Assembly: GCF_001956045.1 (NCBI RefSeq)
Contig: NZ_MRTH01000049.1
Coordinates: 1-50,733 of the forward strand
Length of the DNA: 50,733 nucleotides
Source of the DNA: Paenibacillus sp. FSL H7-0331
GTDB lineage: Bacteria; Bacillota; Bacilli; Paenibacillales; NBRC-103111
Direction: 5' to 3'
Positions within the stretch are counted from its first letter, which is position 1, and the number at the start of each line of letters is the position of its first letter. Below the pieces are notes generated by a model. It ran no database searches. It was not told the DNA's origin and saw nothing but the letters and a program-made list of their open reading frames with translations. Made by a program: the position numbers and the translations under genes. Shown one piece after another: positions 7,875 to 14,964 of this stretch.

Positions 7875-8327
7875 TTAGTTAATGTTATTCCAATTTACAA
7901 ACCAAGCGTCTGAGATAAACTCATTCCATGAAAATCTATATTCGTCTGCTTCAATGAGAATCTCACAAAAATAGTTATTATATTGAGTACTTGCCTCACC
8001 AAATATCTTTACTTTATTGTTTAATAACATTTCAAATTTCAGTATTTCCATTTCAGTAAGTATTGTTAAATCTGCTTTCATAGGCTCTGTATCATACTTG
8101 TAGAGAGTAGACTCCACTAAATTAATATTAATAAATTCTAACTTACTTTCATCAACTCGTTTAGCAACTGAATGTGGGTTTAAGGGATGTTCTGCTAAAA
8201 TATTTACTGCTTCTATATATAAATTAAGAATATTCTCAGTGTTCTCAAATGAAAGTACTACAGAATCATGAAAATCAATGTAATTAAAATCATTTGAACT
8301 GCTTGTATTCTTCCATGGTCGATTCAT
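7875..8327 (-). CDS. C14: hypothetical protein
   Basis: The product is unrecognised, 150 residues, acidic and soluble, with no membrane segment. It starts MNRPWKN at an ATG preceded by AAGGA. The C-terminus is aromatic (EYRFSWNEFISDAWFVNW). The cassette flanks match perfectly (TATATGA/TCATATA). No family motif is evident. Confidence 0.7.
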   Translation of the reverse strand: MNRPWKNTSSSNDFNYIDFHDSVVLSFENTENILNLYIEAVNILAEHPLNPHSVAKRVDESKLEFININLVESTLYKYDTEPMKADLTILTEMEILKFEMLLNNKVKIFGEASTQYNNYFCEILIEADEYRFSWNEFISDAWFVNWNNIN

Positions 8328-8368
8328 TTAAATCAGTCCTTAAATAATATTCTTTAGACTCTTTCATA

Positions 8369-8523
8369 TAACGTTTGTGTATCTACGAACCCTCACTGCC
8401 TTAAAGGAGCGTAGCGACTGGCCGCGACCGCGGTTAGGCTGTGCAGGGTTGTCTGCTGATTACGCTTCCTCGATATCCCTCTCGCAGACCCAGGCCGTAG
8501 GCCGCAGCGTAGATACGGTGTTA
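8369..8523 (-). repeat. attC13
   Basis: The site is 155 bp with outer stem GTATCTACG/CGTAGATAC. Arm A is AACCCTCACTGCCTTAA against TTAGGCTGTGCAGGGTT (one mismatch). The terminal hairpin is GGCCGTAGGCC. Left flank ATA, right flank GGT. Confidence 0.92.
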
Positions 8524-8566
8524 GGTGATGCTCTCGACATCCTGAAAAACATACACGAGCTAAAGT

Positions 8567-8953
8567 TTATTGTTTTAGATCATATATCAACAAGTATATT
8601 TCTATAATAAAAAGAACTATTGCGATACCAAAGCCTAGCTGTAACATTACTGTGTTCAATGAAGTAATTAAAAAGAAAAATCCTGATATCAAAAAAAGAC
8701 AACCAATTGGAAAATATCTAAGTATCCTTGTAGACAAACCGTTATTACCTCGGGTAATGAACATATTAATTATTAATGAGCCTAATAATGGTATTGGAAT
8801 TGTTAAAATAAGATGTAAATATTTTAGGGCTTCGTCTCTTGTCGCCCAAGGAAAAACTTCGTAATCATCCGAATACAAAAATATAGCGAACCCGATCGAG
8901 ACTAACAATAATAAATGGCTTATAAGTTTTAATATTATATTGGTCCATCTCAT
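8567..8953 (-). CDS. C13: hypothetical four-helix membrane protein
   Basis: The product is 128 residues with four predicted transmembrane helices (about 7-27, 45-65, 78-97, 103-125) and short polar loops. The ATG is five bases after GAGGGAT. Small multi-helix membrane proteins of this kind recur in this array (C22, C19a, C5). No family or function is recognisable. Confidence 0.7.
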   Translation of the reverse strand: MRWTNIILKLISHLLLLVSIGFAIFLYSDDYEVFPWATRDEALKYLHLILTIPIPLLGSLIINMFITRGNNGLSTRILRYFPIGCLFLISGFFFLITSLNTVMLQLGFGIAIVLFIIEIYLLIYDLKQ

Positions 8954-9079
8954 ATTATCCCTCTTCTAGACTTTAATGTTATTGTTAGTAAAATATAAAT
9001 CCAGCAGTCTTAACTGAAGAGATTGTTAAAATATCTTGTTACCTAATTTCTATTTATTATATGTTTCGAGAGTTTCACC

Positions 9080-9267
9080 TAACGTTCTTGTATTCACGAC
9101 GCCCCACCATCCTAAAGGAGCGAAAGCGACTGGCCGCGACGCGGTTGGATGGTGCGGGTGTGTCCGGCTGAATCCACTTCCCTGCTACTGCCAATTGCCT
9201 CATCGAATCCTCTTCTAACTTCTGCCGGACCGAGGGCCGAATGGCCCGAAGCGTGAATATGGTGTTA
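9080..9267 (-). repeat. attC12, extended variant
   Basis: The site is 188 bp, the longest in the array. It has the GTATTCACG/CGTGAATAT outer stem and an arm A with a different sequence but preserved pairing (CCCACCATCCTAA against TTGGATGGTGCGGG). Arm B is TCCGGC/GCCGGA and holds about 30 extra bases. The terminal hairpin is GGGCCGAATGGCCC. Flanks complementary (ACC/GGT). Confidence 0.9.
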
Positions 9268-9621
9268 GGTGATGTCATTGCCTCCATGAATATGCTTCAA
9301 ACTATCGTTTGTTCTTGTGATTTCAACCGCTTCTTCAATAAATTCATCTAGTAATCTATAAAATGCATTAAATGCTTCCTCATCACTGCTTGAGTAAAAA
9401 GAAATTATCTGTGCCCAGCTATGCGTACTCTCTATCTTGAATCGTTTTTGAATGTACTCCTGAAATTGAGGAAGAAAAAAATAATTCTGCTCTTCATTCA
9501 CTTCATTATAGTAATCCACATAACCATTCATATAAGCCTGAAGTAAGAATACAGATGGTCTTCCCAGATACATTCCTGGCCTTTGTTTAAATTGTTGAAT
9601 TTTGTTGTAAAGTAAGTCCAA
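9265..9621 (-). CDS. C12: hypothetical protein with RPGMYLG motif
   Basis: The product has 118 residues, starting at TTG (9621) about ten bases after a GGAAGG motif. The N-terminal IQQFKQRPGMYLGRPSVFLLQAYMNGY resembles small uncharacterised proteins with a KRPGMYLG-type motif, some of which, as I recall, occur in immunity-gene loci. That link is a recollection, not shown here. The stop codon TAA lies in the GTTA core of attC12, so gene and attachment site overlap by three bases. The cassette flanks differ by one base (GGT and TGT). Confidence 0.65.
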   Translation of the reverse strand: MDLLYNKIQQFKQRPGMYLGRPSVFLLQAYMNGYVDYYNEVNEEQNYFFLPQFQEYIQKRFKIESTHSWAQIISFYSSSDEEAFNAFYRLLDEFIEEAVEITRTNDSLKHIHGGNDIT

Positions 9622-9673
9622 CTTTAATCTTCCTTCCCTTTACTTACAAAAATGAATTTGCAATGATTTCACA

Positions 9674-9834
9674 TAACGTTGTTGTATTCACGAACCCGAA
9701 AGGCTTAAAGGAGCATAGCGACTGGGTGGCTCCGCCACTTAGCCTTGTAGGGTTGGCTGCCTGATCCCACTTCCTTGAATTATCTTCGGGCAGACCAAGA
9801 TCGGCTTGCCGATCGCAGCGTGAATACCGTGTTA
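9674..9834 (-). repeat. attC11
   Basis: The site is 161 bp with outer stem GTATTCACG/CGTGAATAC. Arm A is AACCCGAAAGGCTTAA against TTAGCCTTGTAGGGTT. It has an inner hairpin GGTGGCTCCGCCACT and a terminal hairpin GATCGGCTTGCCGATC, a clear compensatory variant. Left flank ACA, right flank GAC. Confidence 0.92.
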
Positions 9835-9871
9835 GACGAAGGACCTGTCCTCTGTGAAATGCATTCAAAAA

Positions 9872-10285
9872 TTATAAATTTTTAAGTTCTTTATATTGTT
9901 TGAAATAATTCCCTCTATGGTAGTAAGCATTACTATTTATTATTATTTCAACAAGCTTTATATATTTGGGTATTAGTTTCTCCAGTACAAAGCCTTGATT
10001 TAATTTATCGTTTTCATAATTATAGATTTCATCACTACTACACAAAGCAATTCCAAAGTTACAGCCTTCTGGTACTGTGCTATCCCATTCTTGTAATGTA
10101 CCTTCTTCAAATGGTTTAGATATGTTAATTTCTATATGGTCCTCATCAAATGCCCGACTCCAATTATTTTCATTCTCATAATCATATTGGAATTTTTGTG
10201 TAAGAAAAACTTGTTCACTCAGCCTTTCAGTAAACTCTTCTAGTGATAAATTAGATTTAAAGGTTATATGTTCAAATATTTCCAT
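9872..10285 (-). CDS. C11: hypothetical acidic protein
   Basis: The product is unrecognised, 137 residues and strongly acidic (many Glu, Asp and Asn), ending YYHRGNYFKQYKELKNL. It starts with ATG at 10285, with AAGGAT upstream. There are no membrane segments. Flanks match perfectly (GAC). It could be an immunity-type or anti-restriction-like small protein by composition, but nothing specific supports that. Confidence 0.68.
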   Translation of the reverse strand: MEIFEHITFKSNLSLEEFTERLSEQVFLTQKFQYDYENENNWSRAFDEDHIEINISKPFEEGTLQEWDSTVPEGCNFGIALCSSDEIYNYENDKLNQGFVLEKLIPKYIKLVEIIINSNAYYHRGNYFKQYKELKNL

Positions 10286-10339
10286 ATTTTCATGTCTATC
10301 CTTTCGGTTTTACTAAAATATCTTTACAGGTCTTTCGTC

Positions 10340-10499
10340 TAACGTTTGTGTATTCACGAACCCGAGAAACTTAAGGACAGCTTGTCTGGCCGGGTCCGCT
10401 TGCGGACTTAGTTTCGCAGGGTTGTCTGCCAGAATCCACTTCCCCGAATCTCATAGGGCAGACCGAGGGGCTTGCCCCCGAAGTGTGAATACGGTGTTA
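10340..10499 (-). repeat. attC10
   Basis: The site is 160 bp with outer stem GTATTCACG/TGTGAATAC. Arm A is AACCCGAGAAACTTAA against TTAGTTTCGCAGGGTT: the centre of the arm differs from every neighbour and both strands changed together. Inner hairpins are GGACAGCTTGTC and GGTCCGCTTGCGGACT; the terminal hairpin is GGGGCTTGCCCC. Flanks complementary (GTC/GAC). Confidence 0.93.
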
Positions 10500-10767
10500 G
10501 ACGATGCCAACGGCCCTCTTCGATTTAGCCACAAAACATCCCTCTTCAATCTTTAAAATAAGTCTTAATTTACTTCTCTTTAAAGTCATTGAAAACGTCT
10601 TGAAAACGATCTTGAAAGACATTCTTTATTAAGGGTCGTTTCTGATTCATTCCTTGTCAAACTAAAAACCTGATCATAGATTATATAATAAGTAACCAAT
10701 TATTACTTTCCAGTATGAGGGAGCATGGATAGAAAAATTTCTTCAATAGCCTTGCGTTGGTTTCGTC
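10500..10767. other. C10: very short cassette, no clear gene
   Basis: This 268-bp cassette has matching flanks (GACGA/TCGTC). The only minus-strand frame of note is a 26-codon peptide at 10570-10650 (MNQKRPLIKNVFQ...), with AAGGA only one base from the ATG. The sequence contains short direct repeats (TTGAAAACG-type, about 10600-10625) and a TATAAT-like stretch near 10680-10690. It could be a small-RNA, promoter or micropeptide cassette, or the remains of a longer gene. Confidence 0.55.
10570..10650 (-). CDS. C10: possible 26-residue peptide
   Basis: The frame runs from ATG at 10650 to TAA at 10570. The peptide is basic at the start and ends FNDFKEK. The spacing from AAGGA to ATG is too short for efficient initiation, so translation is doubtful. 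I list it because it is the longest minus-strand frame in an otherwise empty cassette. Confidence 0.25.
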   Translation of the reverse strand: MNQKRPLIKNVFQDRFQDVFNDFKEK

Positions 10768-10920
10768 TAACGTTGTTGTATCTACGAACCCTCACTGCCT
10801 TAAGGGACGTAGTCCCGGCCGCGACGCGGTTAGGCAGTGCAGGGTTGTCTGCTGAATCTGCTTCTTTGAAATCCCTCTTGCAGACCCAGGCCGTAAGGCC
10901 GCAGCGTAGATACGGTGTTA
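10768..10920 (-). repeat. attC9
   Basis: The site is 153 bp with outer stem GTATCTACG/CGTAGATAC. Arm A is AACCCTCACTGCCTTAA against TTAGGCAGTGCAGGGTT. It has an inner hairpin GGGACGTAGTCCC and a terminal hairpin GGCCGTAAGGCC. Left flank GTC, right flank GGC (one base apart from complementarity). Confidence 0.93.
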
Positions 10921-10927
10921 GGCGAAG

Positions 10928-11707
10928 TTATTCTTCTTCTTCGAGATGCGTTCTAAATTCTTCTTGTAACAACTTCTGAGCATTATCCCATGTTTCTATT
11001 GTCTCGTCGGTATCAAACCCCATATTCTGCAATGCTACAAATAAAATCACTCTTGAAAGTTCACATGATTTAGAAAGGATATCTGTAGCTTTAAAAACTT
11101 GTGGACCAACCGCTAACTGTAACCCCTCTATTCCTTCAAGCATAAATCCTCTACTGGCACTAATATTGGAATGTACATAACTAGAATCAATTTTATAAAC
11201 CATCTCATACCAAAACAACATTCCTACTTCAACTGCCATATCATAAACTGTCTTATCAGACCATTGATCTTTCCTATTATAATTATGCTTGTATGTTCGA
11301 TAATCATCTTCAATTTGATTCCTTCGTTCATTACTAATGACTGTATTTGGATAATGTTTATCTACGATTTGTAATAATTTATACTGAGCTATAAAGTCAA
11401 ATTCTATAAATCGATCGACTCGCTCCTCTGGTTTCTTTGAAATATAAGCCAATATTATTACTAGCTCAACTAAAGTTCGTAAAACAACACTTGCATCTTC
11501 GTCGAAACCTGAAACAACTAGCATTCGAAATGCAAGCACTGACTTGTGGAATTTAGTAATAAAATATAAGGATAGGTGGGAGAGTAGATTATCAGGAATT
11601 TCACCACCTAGTAAATATTTGTCGAATAATCTAACCATAATTTTATTTGCTTCTAATGATTTAGCATGATTTATTTCCATTTCTTCCATTACTTCTTTAA
11701 TATACAT
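10928..11707 (-). CDS. C9: DUF5677-like protein
   Basis: The product is a 259-residue, mainly helical soluble protein. The central region (SVVLRTLVELVIILAYISKKPEERVDRFIEFDF) and the later conserved Ser/His patch (KIDSSYVHSNISAS) resemble DUF5677 proteins. These are uncharacterised and, as I recall, sometimes sit near defence genes. The chosen ATG at 11707 has AGAGG only two bases upstream, so a start six codons later is possible. The 3' end lies 8 bases from the attC9 core. Confidence 0.7.
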   Translation of the reverse strand: MYIKEVMEEMEINHAKSLEANKIMVRLFDKYLLGGEIPDNLLSHLSLYFITKFHKSVLAFRMLVVSGFDEDASVVLRTLVELVIILAYISKKPEERVDRFIEFDFIAQYKLLQIVDKHYPNTVISNERRNQIEDDYRTYKHNYNRKDQWSDKTVYDMAVEVGMLFWYEMVYKIDSSYVHSNISASRGFMLEGIEGLQLAVGPQVFKATDILSKSCELSRVILFVALQNMGFDTDETIETWDNAQKLLQEEFRTHLEEEE

Positions 11708-11742
11708 ATCCTCTACAACATCCTTTTAAGAATAATTTCGCC

Positions 11743-11901
11743 TAACGTTTGTACATTCACGAACCCTCACCGACTTAAAGCCCGAAGGGCTAGCCGCGGC
11801 TGCGGTTAGTCGGTGCAGGGTTGTCTGCCTGACTTCGCTTCCCTGAATTACCTCGGGCAGACCAAGGAGCCGTAAGGCTCCGCCGCGTGAATGTGTTGTT
11901 A
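11743..11901 (-). repeat. attC8
   Basis: The site is 159 bp with outer stem GTACATTCACG paired with CGTGAATGTG. Arm A is AACCCTCACCGACTTAA against TTAGTCGGTGCAGGGTT. It has an inner hairpin GCCCGAAGGGC and a terminal hairpin GGAGCCGTAAGGCTCC. Flanks complementary (GCC/GGC). Confidence 0.93.
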
Positions 11902-12004
11902 GGCGATGGTGCTGACTTCTTTGAGTTTACTTTCAAAAACTCTTACTCTAATAAATAAAAAAATGACACCCTTTAATACTTAGCGGTGTCTGTCTTTCTA
12001 GTCG

Positions 12005-12328
12005 TTATTTATTTCTGATTCTTTGTATAAATCCTAATACGTATTCTTTATCTTCCTTGCTTAAGCTTCGAATTGCTTGAAATAACTCCCGATCCAACTC
12101 ATCTAATTGTGGGAATTGTATAATATCGGAAGCTCCCGTCAAATAATCTGTTGTTACTTCAAATATCTGCGCTAATTTCACCAATGTTTCAGTATCCGGA
12201 TCACGTATCCCATACTCCCAATTGGCATATGTACTACTTCGCTTTATTCCTAACCGCTCTGATACATATGTCTGAGACCAGCCCTTGTCCTCTCTTAACT
12301 GTTTCAACCGATCAGAAAGTACGGACAC
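12005..12328 (-). CDS. C8: XRE-family transcriptional repressor
   Basis: The product is a 107-residue DNA-binding protein. The N-terminal Cro/C1-type helix-turn-helix covers residues 3-65 (LKQLREDKGWSQTYVSERLGIKRSSTYANWEYGIRDPDTETLVKLAQIFEVTTDYL), and a helical C-terminal tail of about 40 residues follows. The ATG follows GAGG by seven bases. It is divergent from a small plus-strand gene in the same cassette, with three operator-like inverted repeats between them. It is therefore probably autoregulatory and a repressor of its neighbour. It is the only recognisable regulator in the array. Confidence 0.88.
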   Translation of the reverse strand: MSVLSDRLKQLREDKGWSQTYVSERLGIKRSSTYANWEYGIRDPDTETLVKLAQIFEVTTDYLTGASDIIQFPQLDELDRELFQAIRSLSKEDKEYVLGFIQRIRNK

Positions 12329-12386
12329 ATGTCTTCACCTCACATTCAATGATATTGTAACAACAAATTTTGTTATTATTGATGAT

Positions 12387-12455
12387 TTACACAAAAAGTG
12401 TTGATTACACATCATTAATGTGATATATTCAAATAAATTTACACAATATGTGTAA
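12387..12455 (+). promoter_or_regulatory. C8: promoter with three operator-like inverted repeats
   Basis: TTGATT (12401-12406) and TATATT (12424-12429), 17 bases apart, form a good sigma-A promoter for the plus-strand gene. Three inverted repeats overlap it: ACAC-N5-GTGT at 12389-12401 (touching the -35), CACAT-N5-ATGTG at 12408-12422 (in the spacer) and TTACACA-N3-TGTGTAA at 12439-12455 (downstream). Shared half-sites point to binding by the divergent XRE protein, so repression by occlusion is likely. Confidence 0.72.
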
Positions 12456-12483
12456 TTAATTCCGCAGTAAAGAGGGTGCTATC

Positions 12484-12693
12484 ATGAATGTTCTTTGGTT
12501 ATTACCTGATGATACTACTTTAGAATCCAGTGTTCCCAACATAGATCAACTTCTGTTTATATTAGAACTTGTGAACCTTATATCTATAAAAGGCATTTCC
12601 TATAAATCTTTTCAATCTGAATTAATTGTAGAAAACGGTCAATTAAAACTCGCAATTTCCTTAAATAAACGCCCTTCCAGCACTTTCGCCTAA
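12484..12693 (+). CDS. C8: small protein on the opposite strand
   Basis: The product has 69 residues (MNVLWLLPDD...), with an AGAGG motif 9 bases before ATG and its own promoter. It is the only cassette gene I accept on the plus strand. Its stop codon TAA is the first part of the TAAC core of attC7, so the gene ends exactly in the attachment site. The sequence is moderately hydrophobic, without a clear membrane helix, and I do not recognise it. The layout with an XRE repressor resembles a toxin-antitoxin or phage-like switch, but the role is unproven. Confidence 0.68.
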   Translation: MNVLWLLPDDTTLESSVPNIDQLLFILELVNLISIKGISYKSFQSELIVENGQLKLAISLNKRPSSTFA

Positions 12694-12848
12694 CGTTTGT
12701 GTATCTGCGAACCCGAGAGCCTTAAAGGAGCGTAGCGACTGGGTCCGTCAGGACTTAGGCTCGCAGGGTTGTCTGCTTGACTCCACTTCCTTGAATTATC
12801 TTCGGGCAGACCAAGGGGCGGAAGCCCCGCAGCGTAGATACGGTGTTA
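12691..12848 (-). repeat. attC7
   Basis: The site is 158 bp with outer stem GTATCTGCG/CGTAGATAC. Arm A is AACCCGAGAGCCTTAA against TTAGGCTCGCAGGGTT. It has an inner hairpin GGGTCCGTCAGGACTT and a terminal hairpin GGGGCGGAAGCCCC. Flanks complementary (GCC/GGC). Confidence 0.93.
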
Positions 12849-12878
12849 GGCGATGTATTGCGACTTCTTCGAATCCCC

Positions 12879-13412
12879 TCAAAAGTTATTATTAGTTTTT
12901 CTTACTTTAATTTCATTAATTATTCCGCTATATCTTTCAACATCAAAATGAAAATCTAAGTCACTAATATTCATTAAGCTTTTGAGGTTCTCAAATTTTT
13001 GTACTAACTCTTCTGAAAAACTAATAATTTGGTCCCATGAAAAAATAAACTTATTTAAACTTTTGACAGCGCGATCCTCAAAAGGGGATTGCTCTGTTAA
13101 CCAAATCACTCTTTCGCCCTCATGGATAACTTCAACATAATAACCTCCACAACCAAATATTCCACAAGTGCATGTGAACATAGGGTACTTCCCTGGATTA
13201 AGTAAGGACTTGAAAAACTCGTCTTCTACAAACACTTCGTCTTCATCCAACTTACTCCCGTTTATATATAGGGAAATCCTCCAATCAATAACAGGAACCA
13301 TTCGCCCTTTCTGTCTTGTTATATTTTTGTATTCTTTTCTAGTCTCTATTTCCATATCAATGCATAATATATCTTGTTTAATTACATTATCTTTCTTTGA
13401 AAATATCTTCAT
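12879..13412 (-). CDS. C7: hypothetical protein with a CxCGxxGCGG motif
   Basis: The product is 177 residues, soluble, starting MKIFSKKDN after GGGGTGA. A striking motif CTCGIFGCGGYYVEV near residues 80-95 has three closely spaced cysteines, which suggests a metal or structural cysteine cluster. The rest is beta-rich N-terminally and helical C-terminally. I recall uncharacterised Bacillales proteins with this motif but no function. Flanks match perfectly (GGC). Confidence 0.72.
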   Translation of the reverse strand: MKIFSKKDNVIKQDILCIDMEIETRKEYKNITRQKGRMVPVIDWRISLYINGSKLDEDEVFVEDEFFKSLLNPGKYPMFTCTCGIFGCGGYYVEVIHEGERVIWLTEQSPFEDRAVKSLNKFIFSWDQIISFSEELVQKFENLKSLMNISDLDFHFDVERYSGIINEIKVRKTNNNF

Positions 13413-13462
13413 GGTTCACCCCGACTTATTACGATGTTTATAGATTATTGCAATATTTCGCC

Positions 13463-13617
13463 TAACGTTTGTGTATCTACGAACCCTCACTGCCTTAAAG
13501 GAGCGTAGCGACTGGCCGCGACGCGGTTAGGCTGTGCAGGGTTGTCTGCTGATTATGCTTCCTCGAAATCCCTCTTTCAGACCCAGGCCGTCAGGCCGCA
13601 GCGTAGATACGGTGTTA
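13463..13617 (-). repeat. attC6
   Basis: The site is 155 bp with outer stem GTATCTACG/CGTAGATAC. Arm A is AACCCTCACTGCCTTAA against TTAGGCTGTGCAGGGTT (one mismatch). It has an inner hairpin CCGCGACGCGG and a terminal hairpin GGCCGTCAGGCC. Left flank GCC, right flank TGT. Confidence 0.93.
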
Positions 13618-13659
13618 TGTGACGTACCGTGCTTCTTCGAGCTGCCATCCAAAAATTGT

Positions 13660-14100
13660 TTACTTTAAGTTAATTCTCTTCTTCTTTCCATAAATTACTT
13701 TTGATATTTCATTTCCAATCCTTATCAAGCTATCATGAACCCATAGCTTCTCTGTTGCTAGTCCTCCACCCATCCCACCAGAAACGATATCACCTTGATT
13801 AAATCTTTCAAAGTACATACCAGTCGAATCGGATTCGTCCCATTCCACCTTATCGATATCTTTAAGTAATCTAATTAGTGTATCTTTATCTGCTCTAATA
13901 ATATGAACTGGACAAACAATATAAATTTGTCCGCCGTGATCTCCTTCCATAACGAGATATGAGTTTTGTACTTCTTTGGCTTCCTCTAATGTTTTAATAA
14001 ACTTGTGTTCAAGTTCATATGCTTCATTCATTAAATGCCGGAGTGGGCTATGATATTGCGGGATTTGTATAATATCTTTTTCATCTTTATTTTCTGTCAT
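13660..14100 (-). CDS. C6: hypothetical soluble protein
   Basis: The product has 146 residues: a charged N-terminus, a helical segment (LMNEAYELEHKFIKTLEEAKE), then a beta-rich middle (YLVMEGDHGGQIYIVCPVHII) and a Gly-rich loop (VSGGMGGGLATEKLWVH). ATG at 14100 with AAGGTGG upstream. The function is not recognisable. Flanks match (TGT). Confidence 0.7.
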   Translation of the reverse strand: MTENKDEKDIIQIPQYHSPLRHLMNEAYELEHKFIKTLEEAKEVQNSYLVMEGDHGGQIYIVCPVHIIRADKDTLIRLLKDIDKVEWDESDSTGMYFERFNQGDIVSGGMGGGLATEKLWVHDSLIRIGNEISKVIYGKKKRINLK

Positions 14101-14185
14101 AACTCAGAGGCCACCTTCTAATTTGAGTTTTCATCAAAGAATGATCTGAATATGTCCTTATAATAGGGTTTCACGGTATGTCACA

Positions 14186-14340
14186 TAACGTTTGGGTATC
14201 TACGAACCCTCACTGCCTTAAAGGAGCAGAGCGACTGGCCGCGACGCGGTTAGGTTGTGCAGGGTTGTCTGCTGAATATACTTCCTCGAAATTCCTCTTT
14301 CAGACCCAGGCCGTCAGGCCGCAGCGTAGATACGGTGTTA
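14186..14340 (-). repeat. attC5
   Basis: The site is 155 bp with outer stem GTATCTACG/CGTAGATAC. Arm A is AACCCTCACTGCCTTAA against TTAGGTTGTGCAGGGTT (two mismatches). It has an inner hairpin CCGCGACGCGG and a terminal hairpin GGCCGTCAGGCC. Flanks complementary (ACA/TGT). Confidence 0.93.
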
Positions 14341-14383
14341 TGTGATGTGGGAGCCTTCTTCGAATTATCCACAAAAATTATTA

Positions 14384-14707
14384 TTAAAAATATAAAGTTA
14401 GTTGTTTATCATTAATCAATTTTGAGGCAATGAAAATCCAGACTTCTATTAATATAAAATAAATCCCTACTGTCAAAAAAGACGCTTTCTTACTCAACTT
14501 AGATGCAACGTTATAAAAAATAAAAACGAAAAAGAAGAAAATAATTGGAGTAATTCCTAAGTGATAAATCAATAAATCTTTAAAAGAAATCATTTCCGGA
14601 GGCCGATCCCCCTCACCGTAAACAATCAAATCAAGTATTCCTAATTCAATTATTCCATAAAATAGGGTAATGAAAAATACTGGAATCGATTTATAAATAT
14701 ACTTCAT
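14384..14707 (-). CDS. C5: small membrane protein
   Basis: The product has about 107 residues and three predicted transmembrane helices (about 8-28, 45-67, 77-96). I chose the ATG at 14707 (MKYIYKS) because GGTGA lies six bases upstream; an ATG five codons earlier has no RBS. It has Lys-rich cytoplasmic loops (SKLSKKAS). The function is not recognisable. Confidence 0.7.
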   Translation of the reverse strand: MKYIYKSIPVFFITLFYGIIELGILDLIVYGEGDRPPEMISFKDLLIYHLGITPIIFFFFVFIFYNVASKLSKKASFLTVGIYFILIEVWIFIASKLINDKQLTLYF

Positions 14708-14778
14708 GATTGTCACCCACATACAATATTTAATTATGCTTTATAAATCTTTAAATATGATCTTGCTCCAATTTCACA

Positions 14779-14934
14779 TAACGTTCTTGTATTCACGAGC
14801 CCGAGAGGCTTAAGGGAGCGAATGCGACCGGGTGGCTTCGCCACTTAGCCTCGCAGGGTTGTCTGCTGAATCTGCTTCCTCGAAATACATCTGCAGACAA
14901 GGGCCGTATGGCCCGCAGCGTGAATACGGTGTTA
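14779..14934 (-). repeat. attC4
   Basis: The site is 156 bp with outer stem GTATTCACG/CGTGAATAC. Arm A is GCCCGAGAGGCTTAA against TTAGCCTCGCAGGGTT. It has an inner hairpin GGTGGCTTCGCCACT and a terminal hairpin GGGCCGTATGGCCC. Left flank ACA, right flank GCT. Confidence 0.93.
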
Positions 14935-14964
14935 GCTGATGTTGCTGACATCCATGAAAAACCT

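Noticed and set aside
10725..10979. Plus-strand frame across attC9
   Set aside because: It reads through the attachment site into the antisense of the DUF5677-like gene. Similar plus-strand frames cross other attC sites because the repeats are G/C-rich and low in stop codons.
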